From contig JBEKZV010000008.1 of the NCBI GenBank assembly GCA_049509515.1, forward strand, positions 47,917 through 111,916: a stretch of 64,000 nt of DNA, given 5' to 3'. A program made the translations under genes and the position numbers. This DNA comes from JBEKCP01 sp049509515 (GTDB lineage Bacteria > Planctomycetota > Planctomycetia > Pirellulales > Thermoguttaceae). Positions 32,879-40,448 of this stretch are shown here, in pieces (positions within the stretch are counted from its first letter, which is position 1; every line of letters begins with the position of its first letter). The notes under the pieces were generated by a model. It made no database searches. It was given only the letters and a program-made list of their open reading frames with translations, and was not told where the DNA came from.

Positions 32879-33400
32879 ATGCCAGATCGGCTTCCTATGC
32901 GAATGCGGAGGGCCCGGCTCTTCGTGGCCCTCCTGCTGTTCTTGACGCTCGGGGCATTCCTGGCCACGGCGCTGGGAGGAAAATCCGCTCCCAGCCAGTC
33001 GCCGCCGGAAGGGGACAGCCCGCCTCCTGCGGCGCGAGGCGTACCCGAGCCCACTTCCCCCCCGCCGCCGGCGGCCGAGGCCGGCGGCGCCGGCGCGACG
33101 GATCCGCAAGTGCTGATCGCCTCGCTCTACATCCTGGTGCTGGCGGGCTTCGTCGGTTTCGAGGTGATCGGCGGCGTGTCGCCGCTTTTGCACACGCCCC
33201 TGATGTCGGCTACCAACGCGATCTCGGCCATCTCGGTCGTGGGCGCGCTGGTGATCGCCGGCAGCCGCGAGTACAACAACCCCCTAAGCCGGGTCCTGGG
33301 ATTCGTGGCCGTTACGGCGGCGATGACGAACGTCGTTGGCGGTTTCATGATCACCGACCGGATGCTGCGGCTGTTCAAGTCGAAAGGGGGCCGGGCGTGA
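32879..33400 (+). CDS. pntAB: NAD(P) transhydrogenase, alpha subunit membrane part
   Basis: Membrane component (four-helix domain II of the alpha chain) of proton-translocating NAD(P) transhydrogenase. Residues about 78-173 are the normal PntAB: LYILVLAGFVGFEVIGGVSPLLHTPLMSATNAIS, then GFVAVTAAMTNVVGGFMITDRML. The first 75 residues are an extra N-terminal hydrophobic segment plus a Pro/Ala linker, absent from the usual 100-aa subunit. ATG 32879 has a GGAG seven bases upstream; a TTG at 32849 is an alternative. The stop overlaps pntB by 4 bp. Confidence 0.85.
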   Translation: MPDRLPMRMRRARLFVALLLFLTLGAFLATALGGKSAPSQSPPEGDSPPPAARGVPEPTSPPPPAAEAGGAGATDPQVLIASLYILVLAGFVGFEVIGGVSPLLHTPLMSATNAISAISVVGALVIAGSREYNNPLSRVLGFVAVTAAMTNVVGGFMITDRMLRLFKSKGGRA

Positions 33401-34785
33401 CCGAGAAATATCTGCTGGAGATCGCCTACCTGGCCGCCTCAGTTCTGTTCATCCTGGGACTGAAGGGCCTCAGCTCGCCGAAGAGTGCCCGCCGCGGCAT
33501 CGTCTATGCCGAGGTCGGGATGGTCATGGCCGTAGTGGGCACGCTCATCGGCAACCATATCCTGACCTGGGAGGCCCTGTGGCCGTGGATCATCACCGCG
33601 GCGCTGATCGGCTCGACCGCGGGGGCGGCCATGTCCATCTGGATGCCCATGACCGCCATGCCGCAGCGGATCGCCCTGTCGCACTCGTTCGGCGCCCTGG
33701 CCGCCGTGCTGGTGGGCGTGGCCCATTACCAAAAGGAGCTGGCCGGGATCGGTCACGGGACGATGGGGGCCCTGGGCTTCGAGATCCTCTTCGGCTCGCT
33801 GACGATCACCGGCAGCCTGATGGCCTTCTCGAAGCTCCAGGGGCTGCTCCCCAGCCCGCCGATCACCTACCGCCTCCAGAACGTCTCGACCATCACCATT
33901 TTCCTGGCCACGCTGGGTATGTTCGTCTACCTGATCTACGCCCCGCAGACCCCGGCCGTCTTCTACGCGATGCTCTCGATCGGGCTGGTGATCGGCGTGC
34001 TGATCGTGCTGCCCATCGGCGGGGCCGACATGCCGGTGGTGATTTCGCTGTTGAATTCCTACGCCGGCCTGGCGGCCTCGGCCACGGGCTTCGTGATCGA
34101 CAACCGGGTGCTGGTAATCGCCGGGGCCCTGGACGGGGCCTCGGGCTTCTTCCTCTCGATCCTTATGAGCCGGGCGATGAACCGCTCGTTCGCCAACGTG
34201 CTGTTCGGGGCCGTGGGGGCCGTCAAGTCCGAGGCGGCGGCCGAGACCGAGGCCCGCACGGTCATCCGCTATACGCCGGAGGACGCCCTGCACGTGCTCG
34301 ACTCCGCCCGCTCGTTGATCGTTGTGCCCGGCTACGGCATGGCGGTGGCCCAGGCGCAGCACGTCGTCCACGAGCTGGCGGATCTGTTGACGGAGCGGGG
34401 CTTGCAGGTCCGCTTCGCCATCCATCCGGTGGCCGGCCGCATGCCGGGACACATGAACGTGCTCCTGGCCGAGGCGGCGGTGCCCTACGACCAACTCGTG
34501 GAAATGGACCTGATCAACGACGACTTTCAGAACACCGACGTGGTGCTGGTGGTGGGGGCCAACGACGTGGTGAACCCGGCCGCCCGCCACAAGAAAGACA
34601 GCCCGCTCTACGGTATGCCCATACTGAACGCCGACAAGGCCCGCACCGTGATCATCCTCAAGCGGAGCCTCAAGGCCGGCTTCGCCGGCGAGGACAACGA
34701 GTTGTTCTACGACCCGAAGACGATGATGGTCTTCGGCGACGCCAAGAAGACGCTCACGGAGATGGTGAAGCTGCTGAAGAAGTGA
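33397..34785 (+). CDS. pntB: NAD(P) transhydrogenase, beta subunit
   Basis: Carries the rest of the proton channel and the NADP(H)-binding domain III. 462 aa. About eight membrane helices fill residues 5-275. The C-terminal domain III holds VPGYGMAVAQAQHVVHEL, GRMPGHMNVLLAEA and VVGANDVVNPAA, all diagnostic of PntB. GTG start overlapping the pntAB stop (GTGA). The soluble alpha subunit pntAA lies 1 kb downstream on the opposite strand. Confidence 0.93.
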   Translation: MTEKYLLEIAYLAASVLFILGLKGLSSPKSARRGIVYAEVGMVMAVVGTLIGNHILTWEALWPWIITAALIGSTAGAAMSIWMPMTAMPQRIALSHSFGALAAVLVGVAHYQKELAGIGHGTMGALGFEILFGSLTITGSLMAFSKLQGLLPSPPITYRLQNVSTITIFLATLGMFVYLIYAPQTPAVFYAMLSIGLVIGVLIVLPIGGADMPVVISLLNSYAGLAASATGFVIDNRVLVIAGALDGASGFFLSILMSRAMNRSFANVLFGAVGAVKSEAAAETEARTVIRYTPEDALHVLDSARSLIVVPGYGMAVAQAQHVVHELADLLTERGLQVRFAIHPVAGRMPGHMNVLLAEAAVPYDQLVEMDLINDDFQNTDVVLVVGANDVVNPAARHKKDSPLYGMPILNADKARTVIILKRSLKAGFAGEDNELFYDPKTMMVFGDAKKTLTEMVKLLKK

Positions 34786-34838
34786 GCAGCGGGCGGTGGG
34801 CAGTGGGCGGTGAAAAGCCCGCCGACTGCGTCGGCGGG
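34784..34838. repeat. heptamer array plus GC hairpin, copy C
   Basis: AGCGGGC/GGTGGGC/AGTGGGC units at 34784-34812, then AAAA and the hairpin CCCGCCGAC/GTCGGCGGG at 34818-34838. This is the composite seen at 30381-30456, inverted. Read on the minus strand the hairpin is followed by TTTT, so it could end the transcript of the minus-strand genes that finish at 35186. Confidence 0.65.
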
Positions 34839-34944
34839 TTGACTGAGCCGCGCTGGCCGGTTATGCTCGGCAGCAGGCATGTGGCCGCCGACGGAGAACT
34901 GCCATTCAAGATCGAGCGATTGAAGTAGAAGTAGAGGTGCTGCC

Positions 34945-35199
34945 ATGGAGACAATCTGCCACGCGGTCCGTTCTGTTGTGCCCCTGGCTGACTACCGGTT
35001 GCTGCTGACCTTCGACGCCGGAGAGCAACGCGTTTTCGACGTGAAGCCTTACCTGGACAAGGGGATTTTTGCGGCCGTGAGAGACCCCTCGCTTTTCCAT
35101 TCGGTTCGCGTCAGCTTCGACACCATCGACTGGACCAACGGGGCCGATCTCTGCCCGGAAGTGCTGTACGCGCAGAGCGTGGGAGTCAATAACCAATGA
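34945..35199 (+). CDS. DUF2442 family protein
   Basis: 84 aa, complete DUF2442: an N-terminal strand pair (AVRSVVPLADYRLLLTFDAGEQRVFDV), then KPYLDKGIFAAVRDPSLFHSV and the usual TIDWTNGADLCPEVLYA end. DUF2442 proteins normally sit next to a DUF4160 gene in a toxin-antitoxin-like pair; none is present here. ATG 34945 with GAGGTG upstream. Its last 14 bases overlap the end of a convergent gene, a very tight arrangement. Confidence 0.82.
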   Translation: METICHAVRSVVPLADYRLLLTFDAGEQRVFDVKPYLDKGIFAAVRDPSLFHSVRVSFDTIDWTNGADLCPEVLYAQSVGVNNQ

Positions 35200-35722
35200 T
35201 CGTCAGGCCGTAGGGCATCCGCACGCGGCTGTGCCCGAATAGCGCCTCGGCGGTCCGCCGCGATTCATCGTACGGCCGGCTCCTGTTCCCTTTGCCCCAT
35301 TGGATGAAGTTTGGGATGCCGAGGCACAGGTGGCTGACCTGCACCATCACCAATGCCTGTAGAAGATCGCGGTAGAGCGCACCGCCTCGGATTGCACGGG
35401 TGGCCTCGATCTCAAGCCCGCACTCCCATGCCGCGTGATAGGCATCGACCTCGAATCGCAGAGTTGGCTCACCGTTCTCACCAAAGAACACGGGACGCTC
35501 GATCTTTTGGTTCGCGTGTTTGCCTTTCTCAACGCTGAACCCGATCGCTTCAAGGCCCGCGCGCAGCACGGCGAGCACTTCATCGCTTTTCAGGTGTTGC
35601 CCACGTTCGAGCGTAGCTATCACCGATTCGTGCTGTTGGAACACTTGGACCACCCTTGGGGCAAAGTCTGGCGGGGGCTCGGTCAACGGGAAGGAAATGA
35701 ACCGTATTGTTGTGTCGCTCAA
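35186..35722 (-). CDS. hypothetical protein, probable PD-(D/E)XK nuclease-like fold
   Basis: 178 aa. A conserved-looking core, RFEVDAYHAAWECGLEIEATRA (given here in parts: RFEVDAY, then ECGLEIEATRA), places Asp and ExE about 12 residues apart as in restriction-endonuclease-like folds. It is preceded by a helix and ERPVFFGENGEPT, and ends LFGHSRVRMPYGLTIIGY. I cannot name a family with certainty, and a catalytic Lys is not obvious, so activity is uncertain. Overlaps the convergent DUF2442 gene at its 3' end and is 35 bp downstream of pntAA on the same strand. Confidence 0.55.
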   Translation of the reverse strand: MSDTTIRFISFPLTEPPPDFAPRVVQVFQQHESVIATLERGQHLKSDEVLAVLRAGLEAIGFSVEKGKHANQKIERPVFFGENGEPTLRFEVDAYHAAWECGLEIEATRAIRGGALYRDLLQALVMVQVSHLCLGIPNFIQWGKGNRSRPYDESRRTAEALFGHSRVRMPYGLTIIGY

Positions 35723-35757
35723 GTGGGTCTCCTCCGAGAAGCGGCAGACGGCCCCGC

Positions 35758-36903
35758 CTACGACGCCTTCTCCCGCACCGCGGCCCCGACCACCCCGCCC
35801 TCCCGGGCCACCAGCGTCTCGCGAACAATCTGGTCCTCCAGGTCGATCTGGAGTTTGCCGTCCTTGACCAAGGCCAGCAGAAACGTGGCAATGTTCTTGG
35901 CGTAGAGCTGGCTGGCGTGGTTGGGGACCTCCGCGGGTAGGTTCAGCGGCCCGAGAATGCTCACGCCCTGGTGGACCACCGTCTGGCCGGGTTGCGTCAG
36001 CTCGCAGTTGCCGCCCCGCTCGGCCGCCAGGTCCACCAGGACCGAGCCGGGGGCCATCGCTTCGACCATCGCCGCGGTCACGAGCACCGGGGCCTTCTTG
36101 CCCGGCACCGCCGCCGTGGTGATCACCACGTCGCTTTGGGCCACCACGCGGGTCATCAGCTCCCGCTGCTTGCGGTAGAACTCTTCGTCCATCTGCCGGG
36201 CGTAGCCCCCCTTGGTCTCGGCGGCGGCGGCCTCCAGGGGCATCTCGACGAACTTGGCCCCAAGGCTCTGCACCTGCTCCTTGACCGCCGGCCGGACATC
36301 GTAGGCCGACACGACGCCCCCCAGCCTGCCCGCCGTGGCAATGGCCTGCAATCCGGCCACCCCCGCCCCCACGACGAGGACCTTGGCGGGCGTGATCGTG
36401 CCGGCGGCCGTCATCAACATCGGGAAGAGCTTCGGCAGGGCCGTGGCCGCCAAGAGCACCGCCCGGTAGCCGGCCACCGTCGCCTGGGACGAGAGCACGT
36501 CCATGGCCTGGGCCCGGGTGATCCGCGGCAAAAGCTCCAAGGCGAAGAGGTTGACGCCGCGGGCGGCCACCTCTTGGATCGCCTGCGGCTCACCCAACGG
36601 GTCGCACAGCCCGATCACCGTCTGATCGCGGTGGAGGCGAGGGAGATCGGCCTTGCCGGCCTGCGGGTTCGCCCCGGCCGCGCGGACCTGCAAGACGATG
36701 TCGGCCGCGAAGACCTCATCCCGGCTGGGAGCGACCTTGGCTCCCTTGTCGGCATATTGCCCGTCGGGGAAACCGGCGGAAAGGCCGGCGCCCGACTGCA
36801 CGCGGACCTCCAGCCCGGCCTTGGTGAGCAATGGGACAAGGGCGGGCACCAGGGCCACCCGCCGCTCGCCCGGAAAAGTCTCTTGGGGAACTCCGATAAT
36901 CAT
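35758..36903 (-). CDS. pntAA: NAD(P) transhydrogenase, alpha subunit soluble domain
   Basis: NAD(H)-binding domain I of the proton-translocating transhydrogenase. 381 aa, the normal size for a split alpha subunit. Features: PQETFPGERRVALVPALV at the start, the Rossmann glycines in VLVVGAGVAGLQAIATAGRLGG, and VITTAAVPGKKAPVLVT. It is on the opposite strand from pntAB-pntB and separated from them by two unrelated genes, although these three genes are usually adjacent. Confidence 0.93.
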   Translation of the reverse strand: MIIGVPQETFPGERRVALVPALVPLLTKAGLEVRVQSGAGLSAGFPDGQYADKGAKVAPSRDEVFAADIVLQVRAAGANPQAGKADLPRLHRDQTVIGLCDPLGEPQAIQEVAARGVNLFALELLPRITRAQAMDVLSSQATVAGYRAVLLAATALPKLFPMLMTAAGTITPAKVLVVGAGVAGLQAIATAGRLGGVVSAYDVRPAVKEQVQSLGAKFVEMPLEAAAAETKGGYARQMDEEFYRKQRELMTRVVAQSDVVITTAAVPGKKAPVLVTAAMVEAMAPGSVLVDLAAERGGNCELTQPGQTVVHQGVSILGPLNLPAEVPNHASQLYAKNIATFLLALVKDGKLQIDLEDQIVRETLVAREGGVVGAAVREKAS

Positions 36904-36985
36904 CCTGCACCGTCCGGCTGCTAAAGTGTATCGGGGAAACGTCGAATTATTGCGGCGGGGACGGCTGATTGCAAACCCCCCCGCA

Positions 36986-37064
36986 GTGTCAGGTGTCCGG
37001 TGTCAGGTGTCAGAGGGCAGAATAGCCTTGTCCCTTACACCTCACACCTGACACCTTACACCTC
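36986..37064. repeat. inverted pair of heptamer arrays, AGGTGTC type
   Basis: GTGTCAGGTGTCCGGTGTC then AGGTGTCAG (36986-37013) faces CTTACACCTCACACCTGAC then ACCTTACACCTC (37034-37064). The arms could pair as a long imperfect hairpin. The same word occurs at 15283-15315. Confidence 0.75.
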
Positions 37065-37130
37065 TCCCCCACAGAGAGAGGGGGATGCGGCCGTCTGCGG
37101 AATTCCCTGGGAGCGGCGGCCCGGGACGGC

Positions 37131-37159
37131 TTGTCGGGCGGCTGATAAACCGATAGACT
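37131..37159 (+). promoter_or_regulatory. sigma70-type promoter of rplM-rpsI
   Basis: TTGTCG (37131-37136), 17-bp spacer, TAGACT (37154-37159). The box TAGACTAAAGGGTT is repeated 44 bp downstream at 37198-37211, where no -35 partner is evident, so the second copy may be a duplicated promoter or a regulatory site in the leader of the ribosomal protein operon. Confidence 0.45.
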
Positions 37160-37260
37160 AAAGGGTTCCCGTGCGCAAGACCCCGCCGATAAGCCCGTAG
37201 ACTAAAGGGTTTGCAGGCGCGGGGCCCCAGCGGAGTTGGACCGGAGCCGAGAGTCGTATC

Positions 37261-37707
37261 ATGCTAATGACAAAAACGTACATGGCCCGCCCAGGCGACA
37301 TCAAGGCCAAGTGGTGGCTGGTGGACGCCACGGACAAGGTGGTCGGCCGGCTGGCCAGCGACATCGCCATGATCCTCATGGGCAAGCACCGCGCGACGTA
37401 CACCCCCCACATCGATACGGGGGACTTCGTCGTGGTGATCAACGTGGAGAAGATCGTCTTCAGCGACCCGAACAAGTGGGACGAGAAGCAGTACACGTGG
37501 TACACGGGCTATCCGGGGCTGCACGTCGAGACGGCCGCCGCGCGCAAGAAGCGCAAGCCGGAAAAGGTCCTCTACGAGGCCGTCCGCCGGATGCTCCCCA
37601 AGAATAAGCTCGCCTTCCAGATGATTCGGAAGCTGAAGATTTACGCGGGCAGCCGGCATCCGCACCAGGCCCAACAGCCGGAGCCCAAGGAACTGGGAGT
37701 GAAGTAA
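37261..37707 (+). CDS. rplM: 50S ribosomal protein L13
   Basis: Large-subunit assembly protein. 148 aa. Typical L13 sequence: KWWLVDATDKVVGRLASDIAMILMGKHRATYTPHIDTGD, then NKWDEKQYTWYTGYPG and AVRRMLPKNKLAFQMIRKLKIYAG. Bacterial L13 usually begins close to the motif TKTYMAR; the start may therefore be the second ATG at 37267 instead of 37261. As usual it is followed by rpsI, here after 93 bp of heptamer repeats. Confidence 0.95.
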   Translation: MLMTKTYMARPGDIKAKWWLVDATDKVVGRLASDIAMILMGKHRATYTPHIDTGDFVVVINVEKIVFSDPNKWDEKQYTWYTGYPGLHVETAAARKKRKPEKVLYEAVRRMLPKNKLAFQMIRKLKIYAGSRHPHQAQQPEPKELGVK

Positions 37708-37713
37708 ACACGG

Positions 37714-37790
37714 GTGGTCTTGGGTCTTAGGGCTTGGGCCTTAGGCTCATCCAAGACCTGAAACCCAAGGCCCAAAACCTGAACCAGACA
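37714..37790. repeat. heptamer array with inverted partner between rplM and rpsI, TTGGGTC type
   Basis: TTGGGTC, TTAGGGC, TTGGGCC, TTAGGCT on the left, then CCAAGACC, CAAGGCC and CAAAACC on the right as inverted words. The same family occurs at 9875-9940. It fills the spacer of an essential ribosomal-protein operon, and a stable hairpin there could affect rpsI expression. Confidence 0.7.
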
Positions 37791-37800
37791 GGCGTCATCC

Positions 37801-38217
37801 ATGGCAGCGACAGTGACGGAAGGCAAAGGCAAGAGCGACATCCTGGGGATCGGCCGGCGGAAGACGGCGGTGGCGCGGATCCGGCTCCGCCAGGGCCAGG
37901 GGGCGATCACCATCAACAGCCGCCCCCTGGACGCGTACTTCAGCAACCTGAAGGACCGCAACGCCGTCCTGGCCCCGCTGGTCCAGACCGGCCGCCGCGA
38001 GCAGCTCGACGTGATCGTCCGCGTCACCGGGGGCGGCATCACCGGCCAGGCCGACGCCTGCAAGCTGGGCATCGCCCGGGCGCTGAAGAAGCTCAGCGAC
38101 GAGTTGGCCGCTCCGCTGCGGGAGTCGGGCCTCTTGACCCGCGACAGCCGCATGAAGGAGCGCAAGAAGTACGGCCTCCGCGGGGCGCGGCGGGGCACGC
38201 AGTTCTCGAAGCGTTGA
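37801..38217 (+). CDS. rpsI: 30S ribosomal protein S9
   Basis: Small-subunit head protein whose C-terminal tail reaches the P-site tRNA. 138 aa. Clear landmarks: GIGRRKTAVARIRLRQGQGAITIN, GGGITGQADACKLGIARAL and the ending KERKKYGLRGARRGTQFSKR with the conserved terminal Lys-Arg. Second gene of the rplM-rpsI unit and 12 bp before glgC. Confidence 0.96.
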   Translation: MAATVTEGKGKSDILGIGRRKTAVARIRLRQGQGAITINSRPLDAYFSNLKDRNAVLAPLVQTGRREQLDVIVRVTGGGITGQADACKLGIARALKKLSDELAAPLRESGLLTRDSRMKERKKYGLRGARRGTQFSKR

Positions 38218-38229
38218 GGCGGATCGCTC

Positions 38230-39510
38230 ATGGCCGTCGAGATGAAAGACGTCCTGGCCGTGATCCTGGCCGGGGGTAAGGGCTCCCGCCTGGAGCCCCT
38301 GACCCGCGATCGCGCCAAGCCCGCCGTCCCCTTCGGCGGCATCTACCGCATCGTCGATTTCACCCTATCCAACTGCCTCAACAGCGGCCTGCGCAAGAAC
38401 CTGCTCCTCACCCAGTACAAGGCGATGAGCCTGGACCGGCACATCAGTCTCGGCTGGCAGGGCTACCTGTGCCGCGAGCTGGGCGAGTTCATCGACGTCG
38501 TCCCACCGCAGCAGCGGATCGACGAGCACTGGTACCAGGGCACCGCCGACGCCGTGTACCAGAACATCTACACCCTCGAGAAGGAGCGCCCCGCCCACGT
38601 CATCATCCTCGCCGGCGACCACATCTACAAGATGGACTACATGAAGCTGATGGAGCGGCACCTCGAGACGCACGCCGACGTGACGGTCGGGGCGTTGCGG
38701 GTGAACAGCGGCGCCGCCGCCGGCCAGCTCGGCGTGATGGAAGTCGACGCCGAGAGCCGCATCATCGGCTTCGAGGAGAAGCCGGATCTGCCCCGCACGA
38801 TCCCCGGCGACCCGGAGCACGCCCTGGCCTCGATGGGCATCTACGTCTTCAATGCCCGCTTCCTCTTCGAGCAGCTCTGCCTCGACGCGACCCGCCACGC
38901 CAGCAAGCACGACTTCGGCCACGACCTGATCCCGGCGGTCATCCGCACGCACCGCGTCTTCGCCTACCCGTTCCTGGACGAGAACCGCAAGAAGGACGCT
39001 TACTGGCGGGACGTCGGCACGCTGGACGCCTACTACGAGGCGAACATGGACCTGGTGTCGGTCGATCCGCAGTTGAACCTTTACGACCAGCGCTGGCCGA
39101 TCCGCACCCACCAGCCGAACCTGCCGCCGCCGAAGTTCGTCTTCGCCGAGAAGGGCCCGACCGCCCGCCGCGGCCAGGCCCTGGACAGCATCGTCTGCCA
39201 GGGCACGATCATCTCCGGCGGCCAGGTGGAGCGCTCGATCCTCGGCCCCAACGTCCGCATCAACAGCTACTCGCAGGTGGAAGGCTCGATCCTCTTCGAG
39301 GGCGTGAACGTCGGACGGCACGCCAAGATCCGCCGCGCCATCATCGACAAGGAGGTGCAAATCCCCGCCGGCATGGAGATCGGCTACAACCCCGACCAGG
39401 ACCGCGCCCGCGGCTTCGCCGTCACCGACCGCGGCGTCACCGTGATCGCCAAGACCCACGCCATGGAGCATCCCCCCGGGCCGCAAGGCGGCGACGGGGG
39501 CAGGGATTAG
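38230..39510 (+). CDS. glgC: glucose-1-phosphate adenylyltransferase
   Basis: Makes ADP-glucose for glycogen synthesis. 426 aa. N-terminal nucleotidyltransferase domain: LAGGKGSRLEPLTRDRAKPAVPFGG, then ILAGDHIYKMDYM and ASMGIYVF, with the Asp metal ligands in place. The C-terminal left-handed beta-helix carries ILGPNVRINSYSQVEGSILF. The last 20 residues (HAMEHPPGPQGGDGG) are Gly/Pro-rich. It follows rpsI by 12 bp, so it is probably read from the ribosomal promoter. Confidence 0.94.
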   Translation: MAVEMKDVLAVILAGGKGSRLEPLTRDRAKPAVPFGGIYRIVDFTLSNCLNSGLRKNLLLTQYKAMSLDRHISLGWQGYLCRELGEFIDVVPPQQRIDEHWYQGTADAVYQNIYTLEKERPAHVIILAGDHIYKMDYMKLMERHLETHADVTVGALRVNSGAAAGQLGVMEVDAESRIIGFEEKPDLPRTIPGDPEHALASMGIYVFNARFLFEQLCLDATRHASKHDFGHDLIPAVIRTHRVFAYPFLDENRKKDAYWRDVGTLDAYYEANMDLVSVDPQLNLYDQRWPIRTHQPNLPPPKFVFAEKGPTARRGQALDSIVCQGTIISGGQVERSILGPNVRINSYSQVEGSILFEGVNVGRHAKIRRAIIDKEVQIPAGMEIGYNPDQDRARGFAVTDRGVTVIAKTHAMEHPPGPQGGDGGRD

Positions 39511-39518
39511 GTGAAGGA

Positions 39519-40046
39519 ATGTCGCAAACCGTAGTGCTGGACATTGAGGCATTCGGCGCGGGACAACCGGCCCTGAACCCCGATCTGTTGGTGGAGCACG
39601 CCCGAGTCGCGCTTGCACGGTACCACGAGTCCCCCGCAAGCTTTGCTGTCTGCACAGGGGCCGACGAGCACCCGGCAACGGTCGTTTTCGGTCGTCCTGA
39701 CCCCCGATCAGGGGCTACACTTGAGCGGGAGCGATTTGTTGAAAACGGCGCAATCGTCATGGCTGGCATCGTGCTTAATCGGTTCGAGCGCAAGCAAATC
39801 ACTCGCGTACTGAAGCGCGGACGGCACGTAGATTATTTCGTCGGCGACATGCCGGATGACTTCCGCTGGATCCTGGAGGTCGGCGGCACCGACGAGCGGA
39901 ACTTCACCACGCTCCGTAGCGAGAAACGCGCGCAGCTCGAAGGCAGTCCTTACCGCTTGCCTCCTCATTCAAAGGACGGGTTCGTGTCCGTGACACGATT
40001 TGCCCCGGGTGCAGTTACTGCGTCCGACCGTGTCCGCTCCCTTTAG
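39519..40046 (+). CDS. first gene of a candidate conflict operon, unknown function
   Basis: 175 aa, not firmly recognised. The second half has HVDYFVGD, then WILEVGGTDE and LRSEKRAQLEGS, an Asp/Glu/Lys spacing that recalls PD-(D/E)XK-like proteins found with bacterial defence ATPases; this is weak. It starts 8 bp after glgC with a GAAGGA site directly before the ATG. Base composition drops visibly from glgC onward, which suggests acquired DNA. It is followed after 12 bp by the second gene of the set. Confidence 0.6.
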   Translation: MSQTVVLDIEAFGAGQPALNPDLLVEHARVALARYHESPASFAVCTGADEHPATVVFGRPDPRSGATLERERFVENGAIVMAGIVLNRFERKQITRVLKRGRHVDYFVGDMPDDFRWILEVGGTDERNFTTLRSEKRAQLEGSPYRLPPHSKDGFVSVTRFAPGAVTASDRVRSL

Positions 40047-40058
40047 AGGCTGGAGACC

Positions 40059-40448
40059 ATGGATCAGCGAATCGAGCAGGCCCAACAACTGTACTGGGAA
40101 ATTGGTCGCCTGCGCGAGGATGGAGCACGGCGGCTCGCCATACCCAAGCTCGTTCGGATGGCCGAAATCCACGAAGATCGGGCCATGGAACTGCTTCGGT
40201 CCAGAAACCCCGATGGTTGGCCCGACTTCTACGCTGCGATCACCGCCTGGGGAGAATCCGGACACAAGAGCCACGCCGACAGATTGATCGTGGAAGGCTC
40301 GAACTTGGCGGCGATGTTCCCGGATGGCAGGCAGAACATTGAGCAACAGTTACGCGAGCTCGATGCGTGGCTAGACTCGCTTCGTGTTGTGCCCACCTTG
40401 GGGGATTTCGCGCAACCGCTGCCAACGATCCCGGCGGAAGCGGCATGA
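40059..40448 (+). CDS. second gene of a candidate conflict operon, helical protein
   Basis: 129 aa, not recognised. It is rich in charged residues and reads as mostly alpha-helical (RIEQAQQLYWEIGRLREDGARRLAIPKLVRMAEIHEDRAMELL, quoted in part: AQQLYWEIGRLRED). It has no signal peptide or membrane helix. The stop overlaps the start of the large ATPase gene by 4 bp (ATGA), so its product is probably made in step with the ATPase. It may be an adaptor or immunity-type partner; that is inference from position only. Confidence 0.6.
   Translation: MDQRIEQAQQLYWEIGRLREDGARRLAIPKLVRMAEIHEDRAMELLRSRNPDGWPDFYAAITAWGESGHKSHADRLIVEGSNLAAMFPDGRQNIEQQLRELDAWLDSLRVVPTLGDFAQPLPTIPAEAA

Larger units (their letters stand above)
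36904..37260. other. 357-bp divergent spacer upstream of rplM
   Basis: No gene. It has an inverted pair of heptamer arrays (36986-37013 and 37034-37064), a CTCTCCC/GAGAGAGGGGG palindrome at about 37065-37084, and a promoter with a repeated TAGACTAAAGGGTT box upstream of rplM. Confidence 0.6.
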
